Shown here: one piece after another, positions 8,737 to 17,300 of the stretch
Numbering within the stretch: the stretch's first letter is position 1
How the letters are laid out: every line of letters starts with the position of its first letter
NCBI GenBank assembly: GCA_036500205.1
Contig: DASYCK010000041.1
Coordinates: forward strand, 1 to 64,000
Reading direction: 5' to 3'
DNA length: 64,000 nt
DNA from: DASYCK01 sp036500205
GTDB lineage: Bacteria > Myxococcota_A > Polyangia > Fen-1088
Program-made: the position numbers and the translations under genes
Notes under the pieces: generated by a model
Database searches by the model: none
Told to the model about the DNA's origin: nothing
What the model saw: only the letters and a program-made list of their open reading frames with translations

Positions 8737-9756
8737 ATGAAGCCCAGTTTCCGGGTCTCGTGCGTCATGTTCATCCTCGGCGCGGTTGGCTGCGGCAGCG
8801 ACGCGCAACCGGTCGTCAAGATCAACGTCACGGGGAGCAGTGCCTTCTCGGGGGTCTCGCTGTCGCTGGCGCTGACCGGGATCGACGCCAAGACGTTCGC
8901 GAGCGTCTCGTTCTCGCAGACGACGATTTTCAAGGCTGGGCTCTCCGTGCCGTCCAGCCTCGTGGGGGCCTCCACCGTCACCGGTCAGGCCTTCATGGGC
9001 AGCTGCATGGTGGGCGCGGGGTCGATGTCGGTCGCCGACATCAAGGCCGCCGAGACGGGCGACGCGGTCTCGTTGACGATCAACGGCGTCAGCGGTTGCC
9101 CCGGCGCGGATGCCGGCGTCGATTCGCACGACGCGAGCGGCACGGGCGGCATCGGCGCGGGCACGGGCGGCATCGGCGCGGGCACGGGCGGCATCACCGG
9201 CACGGGCGGCGCCCCCGTCGGGACCGGCGGCCGGATGGGCGGCGGTTCCGGCGGCGTGGGGACCGGCACGGGCGGGGTCGGTTCGGGCGGCATCGTCGGG
9301 ACCGGCGGCATGGTGGGTACCGGCGGCAAGGGGAGCGGCGGCACGGGCACTGGCGGCATGGGCACGGGCGGCACAGGCACCGGCGGCACGGCCGGCATGG
9401 GGAGCGGCGGAAGCGGTGGCGGACACGGCGGCGCGGGCGGCTTCGGGGGGCACGGCGGCTTTGGCGGCTTCGGCGGTCGCGGCGGCTTTGGTGGCGAGGG
9501 CGGCTTTGGTGGCCACGGGGGCTTCGGCGGCGGTGAAGCTGGCGCCGGGGGTCAGGGGATCGGCGGCGCCGGGGGCGAGGGTGGCAGCGGGGATACCGGT
9601 GGGGCAGGCGGAAGCGCCTGCTCCGGAGCGGGCGGAGAAGGCGGCGGGTCGGTCTGCCTGGCGCGCCCTCCCGTCCGCGGCAACAAATTCAAACGCATGG
9701 CCAGCGGAGCGTCCGCGCCGCGAGGACGGCTGGTCTCCGTCTCATTCGCACACTAG
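8737..9756 (+). CDS. glycine-rich (GTGG-repeat) lipoprotein
   Basis: This 339-aa protein begins with a lipoprotein signal peptide ending in LGAVGC (Cys about residue 19). A globular segment of about 110 residues (VVKINVTGSSAF to GVSGCPGAD) follows, then roughly 160 residues of Gly-rich repeats in two styles, GTGG and GGFGG/GHGG. The tail holds two Cys (ACSGAGG, SVCLA) and is basic. The ATG at 8737 was chosen to give a proper signal peptide; upstream codons in the open frame do not. The repetitive DNA (9140-9560) makes this segment prone to length change. The N-terminal part suggests binding or display, but this is unproven. Confidence 0.7.
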   Translation: MKPSFRVSCVMFILGAVGCGSDAQPVVKINVTGSSAFSGVSLSLALTGIDAKTFASVSFSQTTIFKAGLSVPSSLVGASTVTGQAFMGSCMVGAGSMSVADIKAAETGDAVSLTINGVSGCPGADAGVDSHDASGTGGIGAGTGGIGAGTGGITGTGGAPVGTGGRMGGGSGGVGTGTGGVGSGGIVGTGGMVGTGGKGSGGTGTGGMGTGGTGTGGTAGMGSGGSGGGHGGAGGFGGHGGFGGFGGRGGFGGEGGFGGHGGFGGGEAGAGGQGIGGAGGEGGSGDTGGAGGSACSGAGGEGGGSVCLARPPVRGNKFKRMASGASAPRGRLVSVSFAH

Positions 9757-9774
9757 GTTTACGCGAACATCCAC

Positions 9775-10779
9775 ATGGCGGACGCGGCGAAACGAACGGA
9801 ACGGCACGAAACTTCCACCGGGGCAGTGCTCGACTTCGAGCGGCCCATCGTCGATCTGGAACGCAAGATCGACGATCTGATCCGGGTGGGGAAGGGGAGC
9901 CTCGAGCTGCGACCGCAGATCTCGCTGCTCGAATCGCGGGCGCGCGAGCTGCAGCGCGAGATCTTCGCCGACCTATCGGCCTGGCAGAAGGTCCAGCTTT
10001 CGCGCCACCCCAACCGACCGTACACGCTGGACTACATCGACCTGCTGATCGAGGACTTCGTCGAGCTGCACGGTGATCGCCGCTTCGCCGACGATCCCGC
10101 CATCGTCTCGGGGTTCGGCCTGTTCGAGGGGACGCCAGTGATGGTGGTGGGACAGCAGAAGGGGCGCAGCACGAAAGAGAAGGTGCTGCGTAACTTCGGC
10201 CAGCCCAAGCCCGAGGGGTACCGCAAGGCGCTGCGGCTGATGGAGCTGGCGGGGCGGATGCGCCGGCCCATCATCTGCTTGATCGACACGCAGGGCGCGT
10301 ATCCCGGCATCGATGCCGAGGAGCGTGGCCAGGCCGAGGCGATCGCCAAGAACCTGGAAGTGATGGCGGGGCTGCCGGTACCGATCGTGTGCGCCGTGAT
10401 CGGCGAGGGGGGCTCGGGCGGCGCGCTGGCGCTGGGCGTGGCCGATCGCATCTTGATGCTCGAGTACTCGACCTACTCGGTCATCTCGCCCGAGGGGTGT
10501 GCATCGATCTTGTGGCGCGACGACTCGAAGAAGCCCGAGGCGGCGGAGGCGATGAAGATGACCGCCACCGATCTGGAGCGGCTGGGCATCGTCGACGAGA
10601 TCGTGCCGGAGGCGCCTGGGGGCGCCCACCGCGATCACGCGCTGACGGCGCGCAGTCTGGCCGACGTGATCCGCAAGCATCTGGCCGAGCTGATCCCGCA
10701 GCCGCCGGACAAGCTGCGCGATGGGCGGTACGCGAAGTTTCGCCGCATGGGCGCGTTCGTCGAAAGCGGCGACGGCTGA
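9775..10779 (+). CDS. accA: acetyl-CoA carboxylase carboxyltransferase subunit alpha
   Basis: This 334-aa protein with AccD forms the carboxyltransferase that makes malonyl-CoA for fatty-acid synthesis. Family motifs are present in order: FERPIVDLERKIDDL, LHGDRRFADDPAIVSG, GQQKGR, NFGQPKPEGYRKALRLMELA, IDTQGAYPGIDAEERGQ, GEGGSGGALALGVADR and SVISPEGCASILWRD. Length and motif order are normal. No accD is nearby. It follows the glycine-rich lipoprotein gene by 18 bp, and the DUF1415 gene begins just after or over its stop. Confidence 0.97.
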   Translation: MADAAKRTERHETSTGAVLDFERPIVDLERKIDDLIRVGKGSLELRPQISLLESRARELQREIFADLSAWQKVQLSRHPNRPYTLDYIDLLIEDFVELHGDRRFADDPAIVSGFGLFEGTPVMVVGQQKGRSTKEKVLRNFGQPKPEGYRKALRLMELAGRMRRPIICLIDTQGAYPGIDAEERGQAEAIAKNLEVMAGLPVPIVCAVIGEGGSGGALALGVADRILMLEYSTYSVISPEGCASILWRDDSKKPEAAEAMKMTATDLERLGIVDEIVPEAPGGAHRDHALTARSLADVIRKHLAELIPQPPDKLRDGRYAKFRRMGAFVESGDG

Positions 10780-10796
10780 GCGACGACGACGCCGAT

Positions 10797-11390
10797 TTGC
10801 GGCGGGAGGCGCTGCGCCTTTGCGATCGCTACATCGACGAGGTCGTACTGGCGTTCGGTCTGTGTCCCTGGGCTTCCCCGTCGCTGCGTGCAGGGTCGGT
10901 GGCGAGAGAGGCGGTCACGCGCGCGGCACCGGTGCCGGCGGACTGTCTGGCCGCCATCGACGAATGGGAAGCGGCGGAGCCCGCGATCGCGGTGGGGTTG
11001 CTGGTGATCCCCCGCTTCGCCGGCGGCCGGGCCGCCTTCGATACCTTCGCCGAAGGGGTGCGGCGCGCCGATCGGGCGCGTCGCGGCGCCGGTGCCGAGG
11101 CGGCCTTCGTGGTCGCGGCGTTTCATCCGGCGGGGCCCAGCCAGTTCGTGGGGCCGCATCAGGCTGTGTCGTTTCTTCGCCGATCGCCCGATCCGATGTT
11201 GCAGCTGGTTCGCGCGGAGCTGCTGGCGGGCGTGAAGGCGGCCGGGGCCGGAGACGATGTCTCGACCGGGGTGGCCACGCGGAATCACGCGACGCTGATG
11301 GCGGAGGGGGCGAAGGAGAGGTTCGAGGTGGTGATCCGGGCGTTGCGAGCAGACCGGGACGAGGCCTACGCGCGGTTGGGTCTTTTGTGA
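10797..11390 (+). CDS. DUF1415 family protein
   Basis: About 197 aa. The sequence matches DUF1415 features: DRYIDEVVLAFGLCPWA near the N-terminus, VGLLVIPRF, AAFHPAGPSQFVGP, FLRRSPDPMLQLVRAELL and GVATRNHATLM. The family has no established biochemical role; the conserved Cys-Pro and the FHP segment suggest a small enzyme. The start is uncertain: no ATG or GTG lies near the conserved region. TTG at 10797 is used here; CTG at 10776, overlapping the accA stop, would allow translational coupling. Located directly after accA. Confidence 0.7.
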   Translation: MRREALRLCDRYIDEVVLAFGLCPWASPSLRAGSVAREAVTRAAPVPADCLAAIDEWEAAEPAIAVGLLVIPRFAGGRAAFDTFAEGVRRADRARRGAGAEAAFVVAAFHPAGPSQFVGPHQAVSFLRRSPDPMLQLVRAELLAGVKAAGAGDDVSTGVATRNHATLMAEGAKERFEVVIRALRADRDEAYARLGLL

Positions 11391-11802
11391 AGACGTGCTG
11401 TGCTGCGTACGGATCCCAGGGTCTCGCGGCAGGAGGCTGGCGAGAATGCGAACGGGCGGGGCCGCGCTCTAGTTCCGGAGCAGAATCTTGGAGGCGAATC
11501 GCAAAATCGATGTCCTCCAATCCCCGATCGGATATCTGATCCCCGATCGGATATCTTATCCCCCGATCGGATGTCCGATCCCCGATCCGGTGTCTGATCC
11601 CCCGATCGGATGTCTGATCTCCGATCTCCGATCCGGCTCCGAAAAATAGAGCGGACCGCAGGCGTTGGCCGTCCGCGGCCAACGCCGAGGACCGCATCGC
11701 GCGGCCCCGGCAACAGTCTCTCCAGAGGCGTGCGTGCCGCGCGACCCTGGGAACCGCCCGAAAATGCCGCGTTCCGGAGCGTTCCGGAGCGTTCAGTGGC
11801 GT
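11391..11802. other. gene-free convergent intergenic region
   Basis: These 412 bases between the DUF1415 gene and sctV show no credible gene. They contain the five-unit 20-bp array (11521-11620) and a short 10-bp repeat (11771-11810), listed separately. The rest (11391-11520 and 11621-11770) shows nothing recognisable. Confidence 0.6.
11521..11620. repeat. five tandem 20-bp GATC-rich repeats
   Basis: Five units of 20 bp (consensus CCCCGATCGGATRTCTGATC) run head to tail from 11521, with one to four changes each. Each unit is nearly palindromic and holds two or three GATC/GATY sites. There are no spacers, so it is not CRISPR. It lies between two convergent genes. It could be a protein-binding array, a transcription-ending structure or a simple minisatellite. 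Confidence 0.8.
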
Positions 11803-11810
11803 TCAGCCGG
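11771..11810. repeat. short 10-bp tandem repeat at the end of sctV
   Basis: Four 10-bp units start with GTTC (GTTCCGGAGC twice, then GTTCAGTGGC and GTTCAGCCGG). The last unit contains the sctV stop codon (complement of 11803-11805). Confidence 0.6.
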
Positions 11811-13818
11811 AGGCGGAAGCGAAGCCGACGCGGATGTGCCCGAGCGTCTGCACCCGCGCTTCGGGCGCCAGCTCGGGGTAGGCGAGGACCGCCAGCAGGG
11901 GATGCTCGGTCTCGACGAGCCGACGCACATAGCGGCGAATGTCGGCGTTGGTGAGGATGACGGCCGGGGCGCCCTGGGCCGGCACGCTCGTCATGGCCCT
12001 GCCCACGGCGTCGACGATGTCGCGCGAGAGCTGCGGCTCGAGCGCCAGGTAGCTGCCGGTCGCTGTCTTGTGGATCGCCTCGCGGACGACGTCCTCGATC
12101 ATCGGATCCAGCAAGAACACCGGCAGCACGCCGTCGCCGTTCGCGTGCTGGTAGGTGATGGCGCGGCGGAGCGCCGCACGCACGTGCTCGGTCAACGTCA
12201 CGGGATCCTTCTGCTGCGGCGCCCACTCGGCCAGCGCGCCCAGCACGTCCTTCAGGTTGCGCAGCGAGACGCCCTCCTCGACCAACCTGCGCAACACATC
12301 GGCGAGCAGCGTCGGGGAAATCACCTTCGGCACCACCTCGCGCACCAGCGCCGGATGCGTCTCGGCCAGCCGATCGAGCAGGAGCTGGGTCTCCTCGATC
12401 CCGACAAACTCGTGCCCGTAGCGACGCAGCAGCGTCATCACGTGAGCGCCCAGCGTCTGTTCGGTGTCGCCATCGGGCGCGAGGTCACCGCGGCCGAGCG
12501 GCACCTCGTTGAAGCGAATGACGTAGCCCGACGACGTCACGTCGGGCGCGTTCGCGCGCACGCGCAGCGCGGGCAGGGGAATGCCCAGCTCGGCGAACAG
12601 CGGTGGCGCCAGCGCAATCGTCAGGCGCGCGGCGCACGCGTCGGTGTCGCCGTCGGGACAAAGCTGGGCGCTCGCATCGGGGCCGAGCTCGATGGCGATG
12701 GCCGTCAACAGCGGCGCCGGGCCGCTGTCACGCCCGGCACGTGCCCAGGCCCCATCGCCATCCGTCGCATCGGCGCGCGTCTGCGAGGCTTGCGACGACT
12801 TCTTCGTCAGCAGCGCCCGCGCCACCAGCCCGAGCAGCGCCGCCAGCGCCACGAAAGGGACGAACGGCAGGCCCGGCACCAGCGCCAGCAGGGCCAGCAG
12901 CACCGCCGCGATCGCGATCGCCTTGGGCTGCCCCAGGATCTGCCCCGCCATCTCCTTCCCGAGGTGCGCCCCCTCTTCCTCGGAGGCGACGCGCGTGACG
13001 ATGATGCCCGCCGCCGTCGAGATGACGAGCGCCGGGATCTGCGCCACCAGCCCCTCGCCGATGGTCAGCACGGTGAACGTGCGCGCGGCGTCGGCCAGGT
13101 CCATCCCTCGTTGCCAGACGCCGATGATCAGGCCCCCCAGGACGTTGACCGCCAGCACCACCAGGCCGGCGATGGCGTCCCCCTTCACGAACTTCATGGC
13201 GCCGTCCATGGCGCCGAACAGCTGCGACTCGCGCGCCAGCAGGGCCCGCCGCCGCCGCGACTCCTGGTGATCGATGTGGCCGGCGCGCAGCTCGGCGTCG
13301 ATCGACATCTGCTTGCCGGGCATGGCGTCGAGCGTGAAGCGCGCCGCCACCTCGGCCACCCGCTCGGCGCCCTTCGAGATGACGACGAACTGGATGATGG
13401 TGAGGATCAGGAAGATGACGGCGCCCACCACCAGGTTGCCGGCCACCACGAAGCCGCCGAAGGCGCGGATGACCTCGCCGGCGTTCGCGTGCGTCAGGAT
13501 CAGCCGGGTCGCCGAGATCTCCAGCGCCAGCCGGAACAGGGTCGTCAGCAGCAGCAGCGTGGGGAACGTGGCGATCTTCAGCACGTCGCCCACGTAGATC
13601 GAGATCAACAGCAAGGTCACCGCGATGGCGATGTTCAGCGACAGCAGCAGATCGAGCAGGAAGGTCGGCAGCGGAATCAGCATCATCGCCACGATGGAGA
13701 CGACCAGCGCGGCCAGCGCCAGATCCGCGTGACGGGTCAACAGCGCGCGCGCGTCGCCCGCCCTGAGCAGCGCCACGAAACTCGGTGTGGATGCGGACCC
13801 CGAACGCCCCGTCGCCAT
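11803..13818 (-). CDS. sctV: type III secretion export-gate protein SctV (FHIPEP family)
   Basis: This 671-aa inner-membrane protein is the nonameric gate of type III export. The N-terminal half has about seven hydrophobic helices and the family block ARFTLDAMPGKQMSID. Two features place it with non-flagellar SctV/LcrD/InvA rather than FlhA. One is ESQLFGAMDGAMKFVKGDAI after the membrane domain. The other is a C-terminus with TGSYLALEPQLSRDIVDAV, ILTNADIRRYVRRLVE and LAVLAYPELAPE. The soluble C-terminal domain starts near residue 340 after an Asp/Ala-rich linker. ATG at 13818 is used; an in-frame TTG at 13854 is possible. No other secretion gene is adjacent, and the flagellar genes lie 22 kb away. 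It could still serve the flagellum if that locus lacks flhA elsewhere. Confidence 0.82.
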   Translation of the reverse strand: MATGRSGSASTPSFVALLRAGDARALLTRHADLALAALVVSIVAMMLIPLPTFLLDLLLSLNIAIAVTLLLISIYVGDVLKIATFPTLLLLTTLFRLALEISATRLILTHANAGEVIRAFGGFVVAGNLVVGAVIFLILTIIQFVVISKGAERVAEVAARFTLDAMPGKQMSIDAELRAGHIDHQESRRRRALLARESQLFGAMDGAMKFVKGDAIAGLVVLAVNVLGGLIIGVWQRGMDLADAARTFTVLTIGEGLVAQIPALVISTAAGIIVTRVASEEEGAHLGKEMAGQILGQPKAIAIAAVLLALLALVPGLPFVPFVALAALLGLVARALLTKKSSQASQTRADATDGDGAWARAGRDSGPAPLLTAIAIELGPDASAQLCPDGDTDACAARLTIALAPPLFAELGIPLPALRVRANAPDVTSSGYVIRFNEVPLGRGDLAPDGDTEQTLGAHVMTLLRRYGHEFVGIEETQLLLDRLAETHPALVREVVPKVISPTLLADVLRRLVEEGVSLRNLKDVLGALAEWAPQQKDPVTLTEHVRAALRRAITYQHANGDGVLPVFLLDPMIEDVVREAIHKTATGSYLALEPQLSRDIVDAVGRAMTSVPAQGAPAVILTNADIRRYVRRLVETEHPLLAVLAYPELAPEARVQTLGHIRVGFASASG

Positions 13819-13916
13819 CTGGCGTGGATAGACCGCCGACCGCGCGCGCGTCAAGGGCAGGGCGCTGGCGCCGAGGCGATGTCACGCTGCCCGCCTTCGT
13901 TGTAAAGTCGTGGCCA

Positions 13917-14405
13917 ATGTGGCGACCAAGTCATCCGTGGGGGGCCGGGATGCTCGCGCGTGTGGGCGTGGCCTGCGCTCTGCTGGCCGGTTGCGGCGGG
14001 GGCGGGGGTGGGGGCGGCACCGTCTCGGAGCAGCCGCTGTCTGGAGCGATTGGCGGCCGGCCCTGGGCGTTCGTCACCGGTCAGTCGAACCCCTTCCTCT
14101 CGGACGAGAATCATTTCTGGGTCGACGCGTACGCCACCACCTTCGCTACCTGCACGCAGTCGCAGCCGCTGAACGCGGATGAGTTGATCCTCAACCTCCC
14201 CACAAAGGTCGGCAGCTACAGCCTGGGCTTGAACCTGAACGTCACGTTCTACGACGGGACCACCAACGACAACCTGGTGGCGACCAGCGGGACGCTCACC
14301 ATCGATTCGGTGACCACCACGATGATCAGCGGCGGCCTCAACGCGGCTTACAATGCCAAGACCAGCGTCGACGGCAAGTTTCAGGCGACGATCTGCGCGA
14401 ACTGA
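13917..14405 (+). CDS. small lipoprotein of unknown function
   Basis: About 162 aa. A short signal peptide ends in the lipobox LLAGC, followed by eight glycines and a compact beta-rich domain (SGAIGGRPWAFVTGQ, then VGSYSLGLNLNVTFYDG). That domain carries two Cys, at TFATC and the final ICAN. The ATG at 13917 is given; the ATG at 13950, preceded by a G-rich stretch, yields the same mature protein with a shorter leader. Divergent from sctV with about 100 bp between. No family is recognised with confidence. Confidence 0.65.
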   Translation: MWRPSHPWGAGMLARVGVACALLAGCGGGGGGGGTVSEQPLSGAIGGRPWAFVTGQSNPFLSDENHFWVDAYATTFATCTQSQPLNADELILNLPTKVGSYSLGLNLNVTFYDGTTNDNLVATSGTLTIDSVTTTMISGGLNAAYNAKTSVDGKFQATICAN

Positions 14406-14413
14406 GTCCGGCG

Positions 14414-14875
14414 TCAGACCATCCAGCGGGGCAGGCGGCCGCGCAGGGTGGCGTCGAGCCCCAGCACGCGGCCGGGCGGCGAGATCAGGAACGTGAACAT
14501 GATGCCCACCATCAGCAGCGCGTTTCCGGGAGGGGCTAGCCCTTGCCCGGAGGCCGCGGTGATCGAGCCAAGCAGCAGCAGCCCGAGGAACGACGCCAGC
14601 CGCGTGGCCAGCCCCAGCAACAGGCAGATGCCGATGGCCAGTTCGCCCAGCGTGATCAGGGCGCCAAAGATCTTGGGGTGATTGTGCGCGCTCTGCAGCA
14701 TGGGGAGAAAGAAGCTGTAGGCGCGGCGGGCGTCGAGCCAGGTCTGGGTCGTCTTCAACAGGGCATCGCCGTGAAACCAGCCGCCCATGAATTTTTGGTA
14801 GCCCTCGAGGATGAGGATCGCGGCCGCCAAGAAACGTAGGGGAAGAAGCACTGCGAGCGGAATACGCTCGTTCAT
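14414..14875 (-). CDS. DoxX-family membrane protein
   Basis: This 153-aa protein has four hydrophobic helices and a DoxX-like N-terminus (LPLRFLAAAILILEGYQKF). GELAIGICLLLGLATRLASF begins the third helix. Family members are small quinone- or redox-linked inner-membrane proteins of varied roles. The stop lies 8 bp from the end of the converging lipoprotein gene. The start codon and size are normal. No operon partner hints at a particular substrate. Confidence 0.75.
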   Translation of the reverse strand: MNERIPLAVLLPLRFLAAAILILEGYQKFMGGWFHGDALLKTTQTWLDARRAYSFFLPMLQSAHNHPKIFGALITLGELAIGICLLLGLATRLASFLGLLLLGSITAASGQGLAPPGNALLMVGIMFTFLISPPGRVLGLDATLRGRLPRWMV

Positions 14876-14926
14876 GACATCAGCGTAGCAGCGCCCCCAC
14901 GGAGGACAAGTTCGTTCGCGGGCGGC

Positions 14927-15940
14927 ATGGTAACGTCCGCGCTCGTGTCAGAGACAAAACGACCCACCAGCGCCGCCGCCGAGGAGATTCTCGGTCTCTA
15001 CTTCCCCGTTCTCGATCACGGCTTCGTGTCGCTGAACGACTACATGGGCACTGACGAGTGCATCGAGCGCGCCGCGCGCGTCAGCTACGGCTACGGCACG
15101 CGCAAGCAGAGCCAGACGCGCGGGTTGCTGCGCTACCTGCGCCGCCACAAGCACACGACGCCCAGCGAGATGGTGGAGCTGAAGTTCCACTGCTGCATGC
15201 CGATCTTCATCGCCCGGCAGTGGATCCGCCACCGCACCGCCAACGTCAACGAGTACAGCGGCCGCTACAGCCTGATTCCCATGCTGTTCTACACCCCGGA
15301 GGAGGCGCAGTTGCAGACGCAGAGCGCTCGCAACAACCAGGGACGCAGCGGCCAGTCGGTGTCGGCGGCCGTGCACGCCGAGGCGACGCGCCGCTGGGCC
15401 GACGCCCGCCGCGCCACCGTCGACAGCTACGAATGGCTGACCGGGCAAGAGGTGGCGCGCGAGCTGGCGCGCATCGATCTGCCGCTGTCGACGTACACGC
15501 AGTGGTACTGGAAGATCGACCTGCACAACCTGCTGCACTTCCTGACCCTGCGGGTGGACGGGCACGCGCAGTGGGAGATCCAGGAGTTCGGGCGGGTGAT
15601 GGCCGGCATGCTGAAGCGCGTGGCGCCGCTGTCCTACGAGGCCTGGATCGACTACGACGTCTGCGGCGGCCAGCTGTCGCGCATGGAGCTGGACGTCCTG
15701 CGCACCTTGCTGTCGCCGGACGGCCAGGGCGTGAAGTCGACGGCCGGCGCGCTGGATCGCGCCGCCCTCGCCGCGCGCGGCCTGTCCGCCCGCGAAGCCG
15801 ACGAGCTGATCGCCAAGCTCGCCCCGGCGTCGACGCCCGACTTCGAGCTCGACCTCGCCTCCGCGAAGCCAGCCGAGCACTTCGCCGCCCGCTTCGCCGC
15901 CGCCGTCCCTCGCGCCGACCAGAAGCCCGCCGAAACCTAA
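14927..15940 (+). CDS. thyX: flavin-dependent thymidylate synthase ThyX
   Basis: This 337-aa enzyme makes dTMP from dUMP using methylene-tetrahydrofolate and FAD. The ThyX signature RHR(x7)S is complete: RHRTANVNEYS at residues 101-111. LLRYLRRHKHTTPSEMVE and YWKIDLHNLLHFLTLRVD (substrate-side helix) are also seen. At 337 aa it is longer than the usual 220-250 aa because of an extended C-terminus (about residues 250-337, Ala-rich) beyond the catalytic core. GGAGG lies 20 bases before the ATG, somewhat far. The gene stands alone, followed by a hairpin-rich spacer. Confidence 0.95.
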   Translation: MVTSALVSETKRPTSAAAEEILGLYFPVLDHGFVSLNDYMGTDECIERAARVSYGYGTRKQSQTRGLLRYLRRHKHTTPSEMVELKFHCCMPIFIARQWIRHRTANVNEYSGRYSLIPMLFYTPEEAQLQTQSARNNQGRSGQSVSAAVHAEATRRWADARRATVDSYEWLTGQEVARELARIDLPLSTYTQWYWKIDLHNLLHFLTLRVDGHAQWEIQEFGRVMAGMLKRVAPLSYEAWIDYDVCGGQLSRMELDVLRTLLSPDGQGVKSTAGALDRAALAARGLSAREADELIAKLAPASTPDFELDLASAKPAEHFAARFAAAVPRADQKPAET

Positions 15941-15958
15941 AACATCCCCGGCAAGAAA

Positions 15959-16092
15959 GAACCCGCTCTTTTTGCCGCGCCGTCAGAGCGAGCAAAGCGA
16001 GCGGGTTCAGTGACGGGAGCGCGGGCTTCGCCCGCGCGGCCGACATCAGCAAAGTCCGAGGGGGGCTATGTGGGGGGATGCTGCATCCCCCC
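15959..16092. repeat. multi-hairpin intergenic element after thyX
   Basis: Three perfect inverted repeats lie here: GAACCCGCTC (15959-15968) with its complement at 15999-16008; an 8-bp stem at 16019-16026/16030-16037 with loop TTC; and a 9-bp stem at 16072-16080/16084-16092 with loop CTG. It separates two convergent genes and may act as a bidirectional terminator. The architecture resembles the elements at 1-150 and 50323-50450. Confidence 0.6.
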
Positions 16093-16099
16093 GCGCGTA

Positions 16100-16660
16100 T
16101 TAGTATTTGTACGAGACCTGGCCCGCGAAGTGGACGCTCATATCCATGGTCCAGGTCTGGCTCGGCAGCTTGCCTTCGACCTCGATGTTGAAGACCGCCT
16201 TGTTGGCCTTCCACTGGTCGAGGATGTTCACTGGGTTCAGGCTGTCGATGCTCAGCTTGTTGCCGACCGTCGCGCCGTCCGCCTTCTGGTAGTTGATGAG
16301 CTCGGTGGGGACCGTGCTGCCCGCCGGGGTCATGGTGATGCGCAGGCTCTTCAGGAAGTCGAAGTTGTCTACGCCGGACTTCGCCACCAGGTCGACCTTG
16401 ACCGCCTTGACGGTCGAGCCGAGGTCGGCCGGCAGGTTCAGGTCGGGCAGCGACTGCGTGAAGCTGAGGTTGGTCGACATGTCGTTGCCGCCGGAGATCG
16501 CCGTGGGGACGCCGACGACGGCGATGCCGTGCTGGGTCACCTCGACGTCGGGGACGTCCGCCTCGACCGACAGGGCGCAGCCACCGGCGCCAGCCGCGAA
16601 GAGGGTCACGAAGGCGATCGCCAGGAAGGAACGGGAGACGATTGAAGAAGAGTTTTTCAT
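16100..16660 (-). CDS. lipoprotein, second gene of a two-gene operon
   Basis: This 186-aa protein has a lipoprotein signal peptide with lipobox AGGC (Cys about residue 28). The mature part is a predicted beta-rich domain of about 155 residues without further Cys (VKAVKVDLVAKSGVDNFDFL, then SLRITMTPAGS) ending in VSYKY. Its ATG lies only 4 bp after the stop of the upstream beta-barrel-like gene, so the two are co-transcribed and may act together at the outer membrane. No known family is recognised. Confidence 0.7.
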   Translation of the reverse strand: MKNSSSIVSRSFLAIAFVTLFAAGAGGCALSVEADVPDVEVTQHGIAVVGVPTAISGGNDMSTNLSFTQSLPDLNLPADLGSTVKAVKVDLVAKSGVDNFDFLKSLRITMTPAGSTVPTELINYQKADGATVGNKLSIDSLNPVNILDQWKANKAVFNIEVEGKLPSQTWTMDMSVHFAGQVSYKY

Positions 16661-16664
16661 GACC

Positions 16665-17300
16665 TCACCAGATGTAGACGATCAGGCCCAGCTTCGCGGA
16701 AGGCGTCAGAACCCGAACCATCGGGTCCTGATTGAAAGAGACCGTGGTGCTGCTGCTCGAGCCCGTGGCGCTCGAGATCTGCTCGTTCACGTTGTGGATG
16801 TTGGCGCGGATGTAGCTCATGCCGCCGTGGATGAAGAACACCACCCGGCGCGTTCCGAAGTCGAGGCCCAGGTGGGCGTTGGCGTAGTCGTAGCCGACCT
16901 GCTGCAAGATGGCGCTGTCGTGAAAGCCCGAGCCGGCGATGCTGCGGGCGATGCCGTTGGCGTTGCCGGTGAAGTAGTGACCGGCCTCGAGCGAGGCGGA
17001 CGGTCCCGAGCCGAAGGGCAACACCGACACGCCGGCGCGCACGCCCTTGCTGATCATGTTGTAGCTCATCCCCGCTTCGCCCCGCACCCACGAGAAGGGG
17101 CGGTAGATACCCGACAGGGTCGCGCCGTCGGGGATGCCCGCGCCCATCTGCAGGCCGAGCTGAGGCAACGGGCGCTCGACCTTCTGCTCCGTCGCCGTCT
17201 GGGCGACCTGCTCGTCGGGCTGGCTGGCGACGGCCTGGGCGCTCAAGCCGGCCACCAGGGCCAGCGCGAGAGCGATTCGGGAGAAAGAGAAATTTGCCAC
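16665..17300 (-). CDS. outer-membrane beta-barrel-like protein
   Basis: About 211 aa. A signal peptide (FSFSRIALALALVAGLSAQA) is followed by a short acidic linker. Then come alternating beta-strand-like segments typical of a small eight-stranded barrel (LGLQMGAGIP, VRGEAGMSYNM, GRFH-like turns, VVFFIHGGMSY, AKLGLIVYIW). The final residue is Trp. GTG at 17300 is the best start available; the much longer open frame upstream is antisense to real genes. It is followed 4 bp later by a lipoprotein gene. Upstream is an unusually AT-rich spacer. Function unknown. Confidence 0.7.
   Translation of the reverse strand: MANFSFSRIALALALVAGLSAQAVASQPDEQVAQTATEQKVERPLPQLGLQMGAGIPDGATLSGIYRPFSWVRGEAGMSYNMISKGVRAGVSVLPFGSGPSASLEAGHYFTGNANGIARSIAGSGFHDSAILQQVGYDYANAHLGLDFGTRRVVFFIHGGMSYIRANIHNVNEQISSATGSSSSTTVSFNQDPMVRVLTPSAKLGLIVYIW

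Noticed and set aside
11521..11620. CRISPR array
   Set aside because: Units are contiguous 20-mers without spacers and no cas gene is present.
11803..13818. FlhA of the flagellar system
   Set aside because: The C-terminus and the ESQLFGAMDGAMKF block fit SctV better, and the flagellar operon is 22 kb away. A tree would settle it.
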